64,000 nt of DNA, taken from assembly GCA_013396655.1 (NCBI GenBank), contig WBMV01005969.1, forward strand, positions 529,534-593,533, given 5' to 3'. Under the pieces are notes generated by a model. The model was not told the DNA's origin. It searched no databases and saw nothing but the letters and a program-made list of their open reading frames with translations. This stretch comes from Campylorhamphus procurvoides (taxonomy: Eukaryota > Chordata > Aves > Passeriformes > Dendrocolaptidae). Position numbers and translations under genes: made by a program. Positions 51,596-64,000 of this stretch are shown here, one piece after another. Position 1 is the stretch's first letter. Each line of letters begins with the position of its first letter.

Positions 51596-54500
51596 ATTTA
51601 TCACAGCTTAAAAAAATCCCCAAGTTCTTAATGTTAAATATCCAGTCATTATTTACTATTAAGATTCCTGCATGCTTGAAGTGGTAGAAAATTTTTTCCA
51701 CTTTTATAAATCTTTGTTTGGCACAAATTGACTGTGTTCAATATATTCTAATTTGTTCTAGGTTCTCATCATCTTAGCAGTTGTACTTTAGCTCTGATTC
51801 TGAAAAAAATGAGGAAAGCAAAGACAATTGTTTGCATTGCAAAACTAGATAGAGGTTTTATCAGACTAAGATGTTCAGGATTTGACCCTCTGAGCAGATT
51901 TTGTTTTCAAAGCAATTTCCCAGAAGCCACACAGAAAAGGGAAACAAAGCTAAATTGGGACAAGGTCAACTGGATATAGAAGTGACTGTAACAAACCTCA
52001 AATAGTTCTGTTATTTTTGTTTCAGCTAAAGTTCACAGAATTTTTATTAGGAATCTAACCTAGATATTTACACAGGAATCAGAAAGAACAACTTTCTAAT
52101 GACTGCCCAGTGGGAAGGTTGTATTCATAACTGGTGTTAACTTCATGCTGACAGATATTGGTTTAGATATTCAAAGACTGAGAAGTCCCTCTCTACCAAG
52201 GGTATAACATATTAGAAAGTAAGAGACTTGGAGAAATCTTTTGAGCCTATTTTGTAATTACTCCTTTCTTGGAAATGTAAACATATATATAAAATTTGCT
52301 CACATAAACACAGAGAAACACAGGTATTTTATCAGACTAAGACATGATTCCTTTTCACTGTAACAGCTTTACAACAAATGTGACTAGGAGAAGAATCAGA
52401 AGAATCAGTTTAAATCTTATTTAAACAGGATAGAAATGCAGATAGTGCATATTTTCCAAGAAGAAATTAATTTTTTCAAATCGATCAATAGGGCTGGGTT
52501 ATCTCAATTATAAAGAAAAACATTCTTTTAGCTTTAGATGCTCCTCTTCTAAATAAAACTTACTATATTATAGATGAAGCAAATACTTGCATACCCATGG
52601 TGTCTTCATGTGGGAATTTGTTCCACCCCCTCAAAAACTGCTCAGAAATATTAGGTATCAGATAACGTAAGTCACTGAGGTACTCAGAATTTCTTCTGTT
52701 GCTAAGAATAGAAATTACTGAGAAGGTGTCTGCAAATCAGAATTCATTTTCTCTCCAAACTGAAATAGCTTAAATTTATTTGTTCTCCTACAAGGCATGT
52801 TACTTTAAAATGAGAAATGTTGAGCAGCCTGAATTGTCCTTTATTTGAAAATTTTAGATCTGGGACTATTCAATTTAGATTATTTATACATTTTGCTGCT
52901 GGTGTGAATGTACAAGGAATACTCTACCATTCTACTTTCATTTTTTGTGATGATTTTATAGTCTAATGCTTATTGGTGCAACAGGCAGATATTATTTTCT
53001 TTTATGTGCATTTAAGTAAACATTAAGCAAATATATAAAGCAAATAAGCAGCACATTGGGAAGGTAGGTATACTCTGTATGCTTGTAGTGTGAGCTGTTG
53101 TCCATTCTTCTGAAAGACGACCCTCGACAATTCATGTGACATGGAAAATACAGAGGGTTAAAATAGGGATATGGATAAAATGTAAAACTCAGCCAAGGGC
53201 AACAATATCCCTTGCAAACTGTTTTTAATAGTCGCAATCTGCCAAATCTTTGAACAACAGAATTAAGTCTGACTGACGGCTGAAGAAAAGTGCACCTGAT
53301 ATTTAGAGATAAACATGTATCATTTTCAGTGTCATAAAAAGGTAGGCTAAATCTAACCTTCTGCCTGAATTCAGAATGCCACAATACAAAGGGAAATGAA
53401 GGTTCTTTTTTTTTTAGCTTGGTCATTATTATGCTGACTAAGTCGGGAGCTATCTCTAAGTCTTTCTTAAAAATGGGAGCAAAAGGGCAATTTAATAGCA
53501 AAAAGGCAATCTAATTGCAAAAATACCACACTAATCTTTACATTTTGTAACTAGTCCTAACAACCCTGAAATGATAGGCCTCATAGGGAGTGTCTCAGTG
53601 GGAGTACTCTTGTTCTTAAAATCATGGATCTGTTAAATTTGTTACCAAATTATGGTTCTCATTGTATAATTAGTGAAAGATCTTGATCCTCATTGCATAA
53701 AATTCCAGTAATGCACAAAGGTGGGGAAGAAGCAATGAGCTACTCTTTTCCATTTCACAAAGGATAAACTTAGGTGCAAGAAGATGGAAAGTCCTGCCCA
53801 ATGCTGAGCAGGGAAGCCTTGGCCAAGCCCTGAACTCTTAATTTCAATCTGGGTGCATTAACCTCACAGCTGTAATTTTAGTTGCAATGAAAAAGCTATT
53901 TATTTACTTATTTAATGTAATGGCCTTTGACTGAAGGATAATCTTCAGGTAATTTGAAAAGAGAGAATTCTTCTGCTGTCCACCTTAAAAGAGCATGAGT
54001 AAATTAAACAATTAGAACTGGTTACAAAGGTAAGCTAAAAGCTAAACATAATAAGACACTGTTTTCAGCATTTCAAAAGAACCAAATACAACACATCAGC
54101 AGCTTCAAAATCCTTTTGAATAAGTGCACTCAGAAACAACTAACTAGCAAACAAAGCTATTATGAAGATGACAGTGTGGTCAGTGAACTTTTGGCATGGC
54201 AACTCTATAAAATGTAGGCCTCTGGAAATATTTCTCACATTTGAATAAGTAGAAAAGAGCCAAGTTTAGTGACAGATGCTGTGGATGGAGTATGATGATT
54301 TGCTGCTTTTTACAAAGTTTGACAGCCAAGAATTTCTTTAAAAAGAGAAGTATATTTCTTATATACTATTGAAAGGATGTAGTTTCTCTTAAATTTTAAA
54401 GGATTGAGCATAATAAAGTGGTCACAACCACAGAGACCAATGAGATAATTTTATCAGACTACTTTATATTTAGATGAACCTTTTTTCTTTCCAGTTTTAC

Positions 54501-54639
54501 AAACACTGCTCAAACAACTTCTTGTATCATGGGATAGCTATTCTATATCCGACCATATGTCATAAGTTCTAGGTAATAGAGCTAATTCTACTGATAGATA
54601 GACCATCTTAGTCTAATAGAGTGGATCAAGTAAGACAGA

Positions 54640-54755
54640 ATCGGAGAATCACAGAACGTTCTGATTTGGAAGGGATCCACTAGGATCATCAAAGTCCAAC
54701 TGCTGGGCTTGTACAGGGCAGACCCAAGAATCACATCATATGCATTGTGTAAAAA
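54640..54755 (-). mobile_element. old CR1 LINE fragment (minus orientation)
   Basis: The plus strand reads AATCACAGAACGTTCTGATT, TTGGAAGGGATCCACTAGGA, TCATCAAAGTCCAACTGCTG and CAGACCCAAGAATCACATCA. This is the reverse complement of a CR1 3' tail of a different subtype from the copy at 15382. It is short and diverged. The right boundary is approximate. Confidence 0.78.
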
Positions 54756-55172
54756 TGCATGTCCTTTGAAAATAATTTTTTCTTCTTTTTTTACTTGTTG
54801 ATTTCATGTAAATATGCATGTGAAGGTTTATAGGACGAAAAACTACTTCAACCTCAGTAATAACTAAAATGATAAGAAATAGAAAGGTAACTATTGCATT
54901 ATCTTTGGTGAATGTCAGAGCAGAATCAGCATAGTTTCAGCAAACATTGTTGGGATGTTTCCCTTCCAATATATTTCAGAAGGGCTATTTTATATCTTCA
55001 GTAGGAAATCTTCACACTTAATGTAGAATTTGAAAAATGCTAGATGAGAATATCAATTATTAAAAAGGATAAATGCATCAAGTTGGATTGTTTCTACTAA
55101 TATGATAAAAATTGCTCTGTCAACAAAATCTATTATAAATTACACTAACAAACTCGATTTTCTAGGTTTTGA

Positions 55173-55213
55173 TTCAGGAAAGCATATGCTTCAGGAAAGT
55201 TCACTTTCCTGAA
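55173..55213. repeat. composite direct and inverted repeat around TTCAGGAAAG
   Basis: TTCAGGAAAG occurs at 55173-55182 and 55190-55199, and its exact complement CTTTCCTGAA at 55204-55213. The last two form a 10-bp stem with a TTCA loop. Between the first two lies the perfect palindrome AGCATATGCT (55181-55190). Confidence 0.9.
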
Positions 55214-56565
55214 CAGGAGGCCTTTAAGGATTAATACGGGCCTCTGGAAATGGGATACAGGATATTCTGAAGTATGCTAGGCTCCCAAATAAAACAGGAC
55301 AGAAGTTATGAGCTGATGTCTAGCAGTGTCTTTTGTACTGCCAGAACCACTAAAAGAATCACAAAGCCAGAGCTGCATCTATGTGTAGTTTCAGCTCATG
55401 ACAAGTATGATCTTGCCTTTTTGGTTTAGCTCTTTAATAGTTTTCAGTTTGCACAGAACTCAGAACAATGTTGCTTGTACTGTCTGAATATAATAATTGT
55501 TCTAATAAATGTTGTTGTAAGTTTGAATTGTTTCAGTGCTTCTATTTTAATTCATCTTTCTTTATAATTGCATAGCTTAGAGTTACATACTCTGTTTGAT
55601 TTCTGACCATCTTTTTTTAGATGTTGTGTGGATTCCTAAAATAGGAAAGGTATTGTGTACACTTGTATCATTAGAATAGATCTGTTCAGCATATTGTTTC
55701 ATTAAGAATGGATATGTTGCACAATTTTCAGTGCAATTACTGCAACAGAAACCCTTGTTTACTTTTCTCAAGTTTTTCCCCCCCCTTGATTTCCTCATTC
55801 TAAATTTAGATAGTCTTTTTTTATGATGTCATGTTTCTTATGAAACCTTCACAGAGTTAAGACATGTTGATATGAAAGATACAAAAACTACCATGTGGTA
55901 TAAAATCAAAATGGGAACTATGGGCAACATACTTTAGATCTCAATAGTTAGAAATGTAGCAGTAAATGAAGGAGAAAAGAAGGAGGAAAAGGAATTAAGA
56001 TTAGAGAGCAAATCAAAGCAGATAAAATAAGTTTAAAAAGACAATGCCTCACTGGTATTTATGGATACAACTAAAATCAGCTCAGTGTCATTTTGCTGGA
56101 GACAAACATTTAATACAAGTGAAAAATGTAGTTTTTTTTTCTTGAGATTTATCCACAACAGAAAAATGTCTTTCCCAAATGACCCACAATGGGAATGCAT
56201 TCAATGCATTTTTAAATTCACTTATAATTTGCTCAAGTGTCATTATTAGATATTTAAACTATGAGCTGGTTTGCTTAATTGAGTAAACGTGATAAATCAC
56301 ACATTATTCTTGTTACCTGATTCGATAAGCATGCAAACAGGTATTAATAAAATAATGAATGATCTAAAGTCTACTTCTATGAGCTCAAGCTTGCACTTTT
56401 TAAGTTCAGCAAACATGAATGTCAGTAAATTTCAATTGCAAAATATTTCCAGAAAATACGTGCTATGGCTGTATTTATTATTTTTTTTTAACATGTGTGA
56501 TGGAATAATTGCAGAGTTTTTGCAACAATATCCTTCCAAACTTTTATTTGCTACATAATGGGGAT

Positions 56566-56640
56566 TTTTGTGTTGTTGTTGGCTTACTTTTGTTGTTTTT
56601 TTGTTTGTTTTGTTTTGTTTTTTGGGTGTTTTTTGTGTGA
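56566..56640 (+). repeat. T/G-rich low-complexity tract
   Basis: Units of TGTTGT and TTTTGTTTTG run over about 75 bp in the region upstream of CRIM1. Confidence 0.88.
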
Positions 56641-58392
56641 TCACTGTATTAAGCACAAGCTCAAAATTATTTTTGTATAAAAACACCAATGATGAAACAA
56701 AAACCAGAACACAGAAGATATGAACAACTTGAATTTTTTATGATACTTTAGAAAAACAAAGCAAATTCAATTGTTCAGACTAAGACACTGTATTTTTCTA
56801 AATCTGCAAATAAAATATGGATAGAGAAATTCCTCAAAAGTGAAAATTTGCTTTGAATTGCCAACAATCTGAACTATGTAACTTGTGTAGAATAAGGCTG
56901 CATTTCTGCAGAATGTAAGAAGAGAAATGAATGAAAAATGTGGAGGAAAAACTGTGGCAATTGTTTTTTTCTCCATGAAAAATGGTAATTCATGGAATAT
57001 GACATTTTTCTTATCATTTTTATATCTAAAGTTTTTTCCTCTACTGTAAAACCATTGCAGAGTGGAGAGAAATGCCCAAAGACTAGAAAACCTAGAGATC
57101 CCCAATCATCATTCAGAGCACCTGCTTTTGACACCAGTTTTGACTCTCTGGTATTACTGTTTTAAAGTTGCTCTAATACTGTTGCCATGGACAGGAGCAG
57201 TCTTGTCTTTCCTCTCTCCATCCCACCCAGTGCTGATCATTTCTGCCTACTCCATTGCATCAGCTATAGTGACCTTTTCAGTCATGGGAAGATCAGGTCA
57301 ATTCACTAATATTGCTTAAAACTCGTGATGTTCTTCCAAGGTTAACTTTAAATTTGTTTACCTTGGTAATAGAAAAGAAGCAGCTGAAATGTGGTGAGAG
57401 CTGGGCCATGCATCTCAGCATCAGGCTGTTTTCAGATCAGCTTAAATTCATCATAAAACTGAACTTAAACAAGATGCCTAAAAAAGATGATACAAACAGA
57501 CAGCCTTTGGTTTCTTCAATAAAAAATGCTGCTGATATAAAATCTCTCAGCCAACTCTGATTTGGGCTTTCATTCACTTTTCTTGCTTAACAATTTTACA
57601 TGACAATGGATATATAGAATATTTTTTCACTGTAGTTTCCACTACATCTGTTGAACATAAGTTCCAGAATCATATTTACCTCCTCTTACTTCCTCAGCGA
57701 TTGGCCCTGTTTTCACTCACTTTATTATGGTGCTCTCTATCAGAGGTAGATATTACTGTCAAAATTATATTGATACATATATTTTCTTATTTATAACAGA
57801 AATCATAGTTCAGCACTTAATAGAAAAAGAGATTCCACTTATCATACTTCCAACAAATCCTCTTAAAACATTCTCATATTCAGGCTCAGATGTAATCCTC
57901 CATCCTTACTCAAAATGTTTTTTCTAGACAAATAACAGTTTTACTCAGACTTCTCTGGAGCTATGCTGTAGTGCTGTGCTTAAATCCCACAGATTTTTCC
58001 ATTATAGTGTCTGCAAAACACAGTTTCTTTCTACCTTGTGAAATACCTGCTGTATCTTAAAACTAAGTCTTTTTTCCCCTCTAAACTTGATAAAGGGAAG
58101 GAGATTCATTGAAAATTCTGCTGCAAAACTGTTTTTTTAGTCTTGTCTTTGACAGAGTCATCCCTTTCTGTGCATCACCACATGGCCTCTCTGTTCTTCA
58201 ACCCCTACAGAGCAGTGTCCTGTTCTTCCCACTCAGGCTTCCTCCCACATTGTTTCTCCCACTCATCTCTTTAGATCAGGTTTAATATCTTGCCTCCGCT
58301 TCCTGTCACATTAAGATTCTAGCATCTATCATCCACCCAGTAACATTTTGGAACATGCCTTTCTGAGTCTGCTTTCCATGTAGTGAGAAGGC

Positions 58393-58417
58393 CATAGGTT
58401 CTACATGTGAACCTATG
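58393..58417. repeat. short perfect hairpin (9-bp stem, 7-nt loop)
   Basis: CATAGGTTC (58393-58401) and GAACCTATG (58409-58417) are exact complements around the loop TACATGT. No T tract or gene context gives it a role. Confidence 0.8.
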
Positions 58418-60433
58418 CAAAGTTACCATGTTATCTACCTGTAAATACTTTCTTAAAATTCTCCTGTGCAAAATTTTTGGCAAATCTCTTGAGAGCAGCT
58501 AGATTCTCTCAATGTCTGTCAATCCATCATATTGATCAAACTGGTTTTACTGTTTCTTGAATTTCTCTGTTTGTAGCCCCTCTACTACAAGGGACTTGCT
58601 GTACGTACCCTTAAATTTAAAGGCTTTGGGGAATGGGCTATTTTTTCCCTTTTTTTTTTTCCATGGTGCAGTTCTTAGTACACTGAAATCTTAGCCTATG
58701 ACAGAGTTTGCAGCTGCTATGGTAAGGAGAATCAACTATTATAATAGAATAACAATTACTAATTTAAGAGTATATAAAATAATATACCATAACCAAATTC
58801 TTTTATTATTTCTCTAGAATTACATTTACAAGACAAATTTTAGTGTTTTATGAAATCAAAAATCTCTTTATCCTTTCAATAAAAATATTACAACAGTACT
58901 AAAATGTTGATAGAGTTTCTGTATTTGAAAATTGTGAACAGTGGAGAATGCACATTGTGATAAAAGTCACTGGATGGCATGTTAAAAAAAGCTACCTTCT
59001 TCCACTTCTCTTGGTACAGCCAGTAGTCAGAGAAAATGGCCATGAATAGCTATGGAAGTTGCTGCTGGTATTATTATGGTAGAAATTCTAATAATATTTT
59101 ACATTTATGCAAAGAAGAGATCAAGTTATCTAATTATCTAGAAAAAAAATGTAACTAATTGCAAATTTGAAGTGGATTCATGAATAGAGAAGAAACACTG
59201 TTCTTCCAGATTGGATGAATTTTTTTCTTACTATACCTCGCCCTGAATGTGCTCTTTAAGTTGTGTAAGCTTCTGTGTGCATACAGACAGTAGGCTGATG
59301 CTTTGCATAGAAGCTCCCTTGTTCAACATTCACCTTCCAGGATAAGCTAGACACAGCAGTAGCAGTCTAAATAGGATGTTCCTTCACCAGTGATGCCATT
59401 ACAAAGACCTGCTGTGTGACATCAATACTTGGGCAAAATGCCCCCGTGAATAGAGTAAATGATGAAATAATTTGTGAGTATCCTTCTACAGTTCTACTGC
59501 TTCCCCAGTTCAGGTCAGAAATGGTGATGACTCCTCAGGGAAAGCAAACAAGGTCTGGGGAAGATGCAGACATCCTATATTTTCATCAGCCTCATTTTTA
59601 GTGGATCAAAAAGATTCTGAGTCTAGAGAGCAGATGAGCTGGACCCATTACCACATGTGTATTATTCATAGGGTTAGACCTGATTATGCCTTCTGGCGTC
59701 AAAATCTAGTAGTAATCTATGAGGACAGTCCTTATTCAGTGTAATCTAACTTTTTAAGTGCCTTTTGCTTTTCAGTGTCCTTTCAGATGCTGGGAAGGGA
59801 CATACTGCTTCAGGGAACCTGCTCAGAGCTTCCTTGGTGCTCCAGTCCCTTTGTGCTGGGCAGGTGAGGTATGGCCTACGACAGAGCTTGGTGATGAAGT
59901 GGTCAACACTTATGACTTTGGATATTGAAGGGAAGCATGGAGGAGTGATCTAACAGATGTATTTGTGCCTGCAGAAATTTATGGGCATGTTGATATTCTG
60001 TGCCAGGACGTTTGAGCTGCTGGCTTATATCCTTGCCAAAAGTCTTGGAGCTCGGATTTACACAGAGTATATTTGTCATTAGGGTTGGTATTCATCAAAT
60101 GTAACCTTGGTATCTTGTATTACTAAATGTCTCAATGTGAGTTGTTTTAATTTTTTCCAGAGATAACCCTGGAATTATCTTTAAAGCACTCAACATTCAA
60201 TCCCCCTCTCCTGTTTTGCCTTTGCTCAACTCCCAGCTCTCCGTGTTGAGTGCAATTGGTGACATTTCTAAAGAAAGGAATCATGACTGAAAGTTTCCTC
60301 ACTGTCGGTGTCCATACTGTTACAGTTTGAGGTGATGGAATTTTTTTTGCCCATCTGAAATATTACAGAAGTTTTGTCTTCATCTCACACCACTGTGTAA
60401 TGCTTGCAACTTGAGGGGCTGGCCTCTACGAGC

Positions 60434-60545
60434 CTCTGGCATATGGCTTTTATGTATTAGGCTCTGTAAAGGAGATACCACTTGCAAAGATTTACAGTGT
60501 GCCAGGACTGTGTGCCAGATGGTAAAAGCCATATGAGTTGCAGAG
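60434..60545. other. 112-nt imperfect hairpin (long inverted repeat)
   Basis: The arms CATATGGCTTTTA (60440-60452) and TAAAAGCCATATG (60523-60535) are perfect 13-bp complements. Outside them CTCTG (60434-60438) pairs with CAGAG (60541-60545) across a small bulge. Inside, GGC pairs with GCC (60460-60462, 60501-60503) and CTGTAAA with TTTACAG (60464-60470, 60491-60497), leaving a 20-nt loop. An uneven internal loop (7 against 19 nt) is unlike a standard pre-miRNA. Function unknown. Confidence 0.6.
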
Positions 60546-60979
60546 CTCTTAAGAGATTTTTTTTTTAGTTTGTTTTTGTTTACCATAGAGAATACACTTC
60601 TGGGTTCATAAAGTTTCAGCGTGTTCTGCCTACTGCGTCATGGAGAAAAATATTAACTCCATCCTGAATCCAGGCCACCGGGAGTTATAAAAAGGGTATT
60701 TAAAAAAGGAGGTAGGCAGGCCATTTCCTGGGACAGAAAAAGTAATTGGTTTAAAATACATTCTTGCTATTTTGATACTGAAAGAATAGATTGTTACTGC
60801 CGTTATTCTCTGAAATGATTTATTCAGAAGATTAAGCAGTTCTTTGAAAGAAGTATATTTAAACACTCTGCTTATCCTGCTTGCCCAGAAATGCAATTTT
60901 CTTGCTATAAAGAATTACTCACATTTGGGTTTGAGCGTATGTTCACACAGTCTCACTGAGAGGCTTCCCCTGTTGCAAA

Positions 60980-61640
60980 GACAAACAGCTGGTATAGTTC
61001 GGGAAGCCCTCGCGGTTTGAGGCCGCAGTCCAGGGAAGACAGTGCAACTCATGGGACACTCTGGACCAGCGAGAACTCCCAGTACAGCCCACGCGGGGGC
61101 AAGGCACGCTGCGCTGGGGCTGCAGGGGGGCCGTAAACACACAGGGTTGGGTATTGCAGGTCTACTGCTGTAAAACGGACACGGCGCCAGGGGATTTAAC
61201 TGGTGTGCCCATCCTGCGAAAATTCATCCACACCCACTATTCCTACACAGGAGAGAAGGCATGGGATGGGCAGGAGCGGTGCGGGGCGGGCAGCGCTTGG
61301 GGCTGGGACAGGGGTGGAGCCGCCTGTGCCTCCGCGGCCGTGTGTTCCTGTTTATTGTCCCTCAAATAGCTGACCTTGGGAGCGGCGCTGCCCCGCTCCC
61401 GGCCCGCCGCAGCCTTATCGCCCGCTTGGTTAGCTGGGTGGGAAGCCGCGCTCCGCCCGCCCGCCCAGGCAGGGCTTTTTCCACCAGCCCCGCTGCATTT
61501 TCCTGGGCTCTTCGCAGCGAAGGTGTTCTGAAGCGCGGGGTGTTGCACTGGTTTTAGAGTTTATGTCCCCAAGGGTCCATTAGGGAGCTCAGTGCCGAGA
61601 ACGCGGTCGGGAACTGGCTCCGAAGTGCACCCAGGATGCC
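60980..61640. promoter_or_regulatory. orphan CpG-rich patch about 32 kb upstream of CRIM1
   Basis: Between AT-rich flanks there is a sharply bounded GC- and CpG-rich stretch, densest at 61080-61120 and 61270-61550. No recognised exon overlaps it, and open frames on both strands look like GC-rich noise. It contains a nuclear-receptor extended half-site TGACCTTGG (61371-61379) and, at its right edge, a perfect octamer ATTTGCAT (61645-61652) within the palindrome GCAAATTTGC. It could be the promoter of an unannotated transcript, often a lncRNA, or a distal regulatory element of CRIM1. Confidence 0.6.
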
Positions 61641-64000
61641 GCAAATTTGCATGAAAATGAAGTAATCGCAGGTTCAGCATAAATATCTATATTAACCCCC
61701 CCACTTTTTGCTTTGGATCTGACTGAGTCTCTTCAGCTAGACCGCATCTACCACTGACACGCAGGCTATGGACGTGATCCAGGAAAACAAGATATTTTGA
61801 GACTGGTGAAGGGCAGCTCAAGTTTGTGTGCCTTACTAGTAAAATTATTCATTTTTTGTTGAAACCTGCAATTCCTGGCTGAACCATGCTGTGATAAATT
61901 GAGGTAAAACATGCTTTGCTTGACTATTGATAGCAAGCTGCATACTGCTTTGTGTGAGTGAGAGATCAGTGCTGCTTGTGGAGGCGTCCCACTCTAATCC
62001 CTGCCGTAGACGAGTTTGACAGCACAGCCACATGGCGTGCATGACAGATGAACTGCATGAATGCTTTATATTTATACGAGTAAGTCTGAAGTGTAAATTC
62101 GTAGCAGGAATTCTGTTGTAACCACCAAAAATAACCACCCCTTGTGCCAATTCTCCTCCATGTTTCCTGATACGTCTTCGTTTTCTTCCCCTTTATGTCT
62201 ACTGCAAAACACGGAACATTTTAGTCAGTCTCTCAGCCACTTCAGGGATTTTTTTTTTTTTTTTTTTGCTAATTGAGCTGACACAGTCTTGTTTTCAGGC
62301 ACCTGGACCTAGGACAGTTTGATGGACCATGGGCATCTATGCTCAGAATGCAGTGACAACCCTCATTTTAGCTATTTGGAGCCAGTTTGTAAACTTAAAT
62401 GTGCCATTTTACATATTCAAGAGATTTCCTCCCCCCTTTTTCTGTTGCTTTTCTCTGTAGTATTTCAAAAATTTATCTTCAAACAACAAAAGTTACACAG
62501 GCCCAAGTATGAAGTTTTGAGAAGCTCCCAGTCAGACCAAACTTGCAACTTATAAAGTGTTAAGCCAGTTTTTGATACAACTCAGCATGCAGTTTGCATG
62601 TGGGACAGGCATATATGTGAATGATTCATCACACAGAAGCCCTTTACAACCAAGCAAACAGATGCATTCCAGAAGGGAACAGATCCATAAACAGAGAAAG
62701 CAAGTTTATAGAGAATAGTCCTTACCACACAGATCAGGTTGGGATTTTTTTTTTAAATAGAAAAAACTTCTGAGCTGTTTTCTAGAAGTTTGTGCAGCTG
62801 TTGGTTTAGTTAGGTAGAAGGAGGTTTTGGCTTTCAATGTAAGGTAAATATTTTCAGGGATCAAAGAGGTGGAAAATGAGGGCAAGAGGCATGTGCATGT
62901 TAAGAGGTAGCTACTCAGCTCTGAGCAGGCTATTATCTAAACAGGTATTGTGTCTATGTTTGTGTCTACCACATGGCTAATATGAACAAAAACATATATG
63001 GACTTATGTTTTGGATAAGAGGAATGAAACACATCCAGAAAGCAAACCTTAGAAGTTCTTGTTTTTATGGTCTCCTTTCTCCCTCATGACTTCAAAAGGT
63101 ATGGTGCCTAGCCTGATGTCTTTCCACACCCTTATCCACTGACAGAAATGTTTTGAGTTTATTTGAGGTGATTCGGGTTAACTGCTAGCTAGAGGTCAAG
63201 AAGTTCAACATTCGTGTGGAGATGAGTCCTCAGTCCAAGCATTCTCCTTACTCTAGTTATTGCACCAAGAGATTTGTCTTAAAAGCAGGTAGAAGGAGCT
63301 GTTGGGTGTTTTAGCTGTCTTCCATTTTGAGAAGAGGATTTTGGGATGTAGCCACAAACATTCATAAAACAGCAACACCTCTCAAGCCACAGCCAGAAGC
63401 AAGGGCTCCAGCCTGAATACATCTGGCAAGGTGAGGGATGGAGACCCCCATGGAGACCTCTCACAGACCTTTCCCAAGTCTGACCCCAAGTGGCACTGCT
63501 GCACCATAGTGTCCTTGGGTACAGGTAGCCAAGTCCCCAGGAATGGACTAAGGGGGAAGCTGTAAAAGCCCTGAGTACATTTAGGGCTCTGAGAGACTTC
63601 AGCCATCATGTCCTTACTGGACACAAGAATCAAAATAACTGCCAGATTTTTATGCTGTTCCTTGATGTTTTCTTTATACATTGCAGAGAGAATGAGATGT
63701 AACTTGTCCCTGGCACAGAAAAGGAAGAAAGCACAACACTGTCATGTAGACCTGTGAAGGCCCCACAGGGCTTATGGCCTGAAATCTGGTGGTTCAGCAA
63801 CAATCAGGTTGCAAGGACTGTCTCAGCTTCCTGACTGAACTAAATACTTCCTCTTGATCCTCATGCTTTTTGCCTGTACTTTCATGTGTCCTTGAGAGTT
63901 CCCAGTTCCTTTGTCAGTCCTTGGGGTGGACACATTTTTTTCACCAAGAGTTTGCATTTTTTAGTCTCTGGTACAGATGTCACCAAGCTTCATCCTGTGC
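61641..64000. other. intergenic sequence right of the CpG-rich patch
   Basis: AT-rich sequence to the window edge with a 19-T run and nothing else that I can name. Short open frames on both strands are at chance length. Confidence 0.72.
62249..62267 (+). repeat. poly-T run (19 T)
   Basis: An uninterrupted run of 19 T. No retrotransposon body or target duplication was recognised beside it. Confidence 0.95.

Larger units (their letters stand above)
47935..60979. other. intergenic sequence, no confirmed gene
   Basis: AT-rich sequence with one old CR1 piece (54640-54755), the candidate leader exon (49731-49791), the small inverted repeats at 55173 and 58393, the T/G tract at 56566 and the hairpin at 60434. 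A 169-codon minus-strand frame at 52992-53501 is the longest gap-free minus-strand frame, but it has neither homology that I recognise nor coding-like composition. Confidence 0.72.

Noticed and set aside
57062..57319. 85-codon plus-strand frame with a hydrophobic stretch
   Set aside because: Resembles a membrane segment but has no homology that I recognise and no splice context supporting an exon.
62249..62267. Poly-T run as the tail of a minus-strand processed retrocopy
   Set aside because: No coding body or target-site duplication was recognised beside it.

Overview
The window is nuclear DNA from a vertebrate, most likely a bird; the species cannot be fixed from sequence alone. Three things point to a bird: CR1-type LINE fragments (three clear ones, including a 3' end that keeps the end of the reverse-transcriptase ORF), an LTR of the ERVL type familiar from bird genomes, and two exons of CRIM1 that are close to the vertebrate protein. 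The DNA is otherwise AT-rich and non-coding. I see no bacterial operons, CRISPR arrays, tRNA or rRNA genes.

One gene can be named with confidence: CRIM1 (cysteine-rich motor neuron 1, also called cysteine-rich transmembrane BMP regulator 1), on the minus strand. Exon 1 (28427-28760 visible; its 5' part lies in a 661-N assembly gap at 28761-29421) codes for the signal-peptide core and the 12-cysteine IGFBP-type domain. Exon 2 (14347-14520) codes for the cysteine-rich segment that follows. The donor/acceptor pair between them is clean and in phase. Intron 1 is 13.9 kb. Intron 2 runs off the left edge, and no exon 3 (first von Willebrand C repeat) lies in the window.

Layout: 1-14346 intron 2; 14347-14520 exon 2; 14521-28426 intron 1, with a CR1 fragment at 15382-15660 and a 10-N gap at 13786-13795 in intron 2; about 28250-29780 CpG-rich CRIM1 promoter and exon 1; 29800-64000 sequence upstream of CRIM1 with no recognisable protein gene. 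The upstream part holds a CR1 3' end (43220-43992), a solo LTR with a perfect 6-bp target duplication (45443-45898), an ERVL-type LTR (about 47307-47934), a short older CR1 piece (54640-54755), several simple repeats, and a second isolated CpG-rich patch at about 60980-61640 that no gene explains.

I found no new multi-gene system. The points most worth a second look are the orphan CpG-rich patch about 32 kb upstream of CRIM1, a possible signal-peptide leader exon at 49731-49791, a 112-nt imperfect hairpin at 60434-60545, and the GC-rich repeats and gap that hide the CRIM1 start codon.
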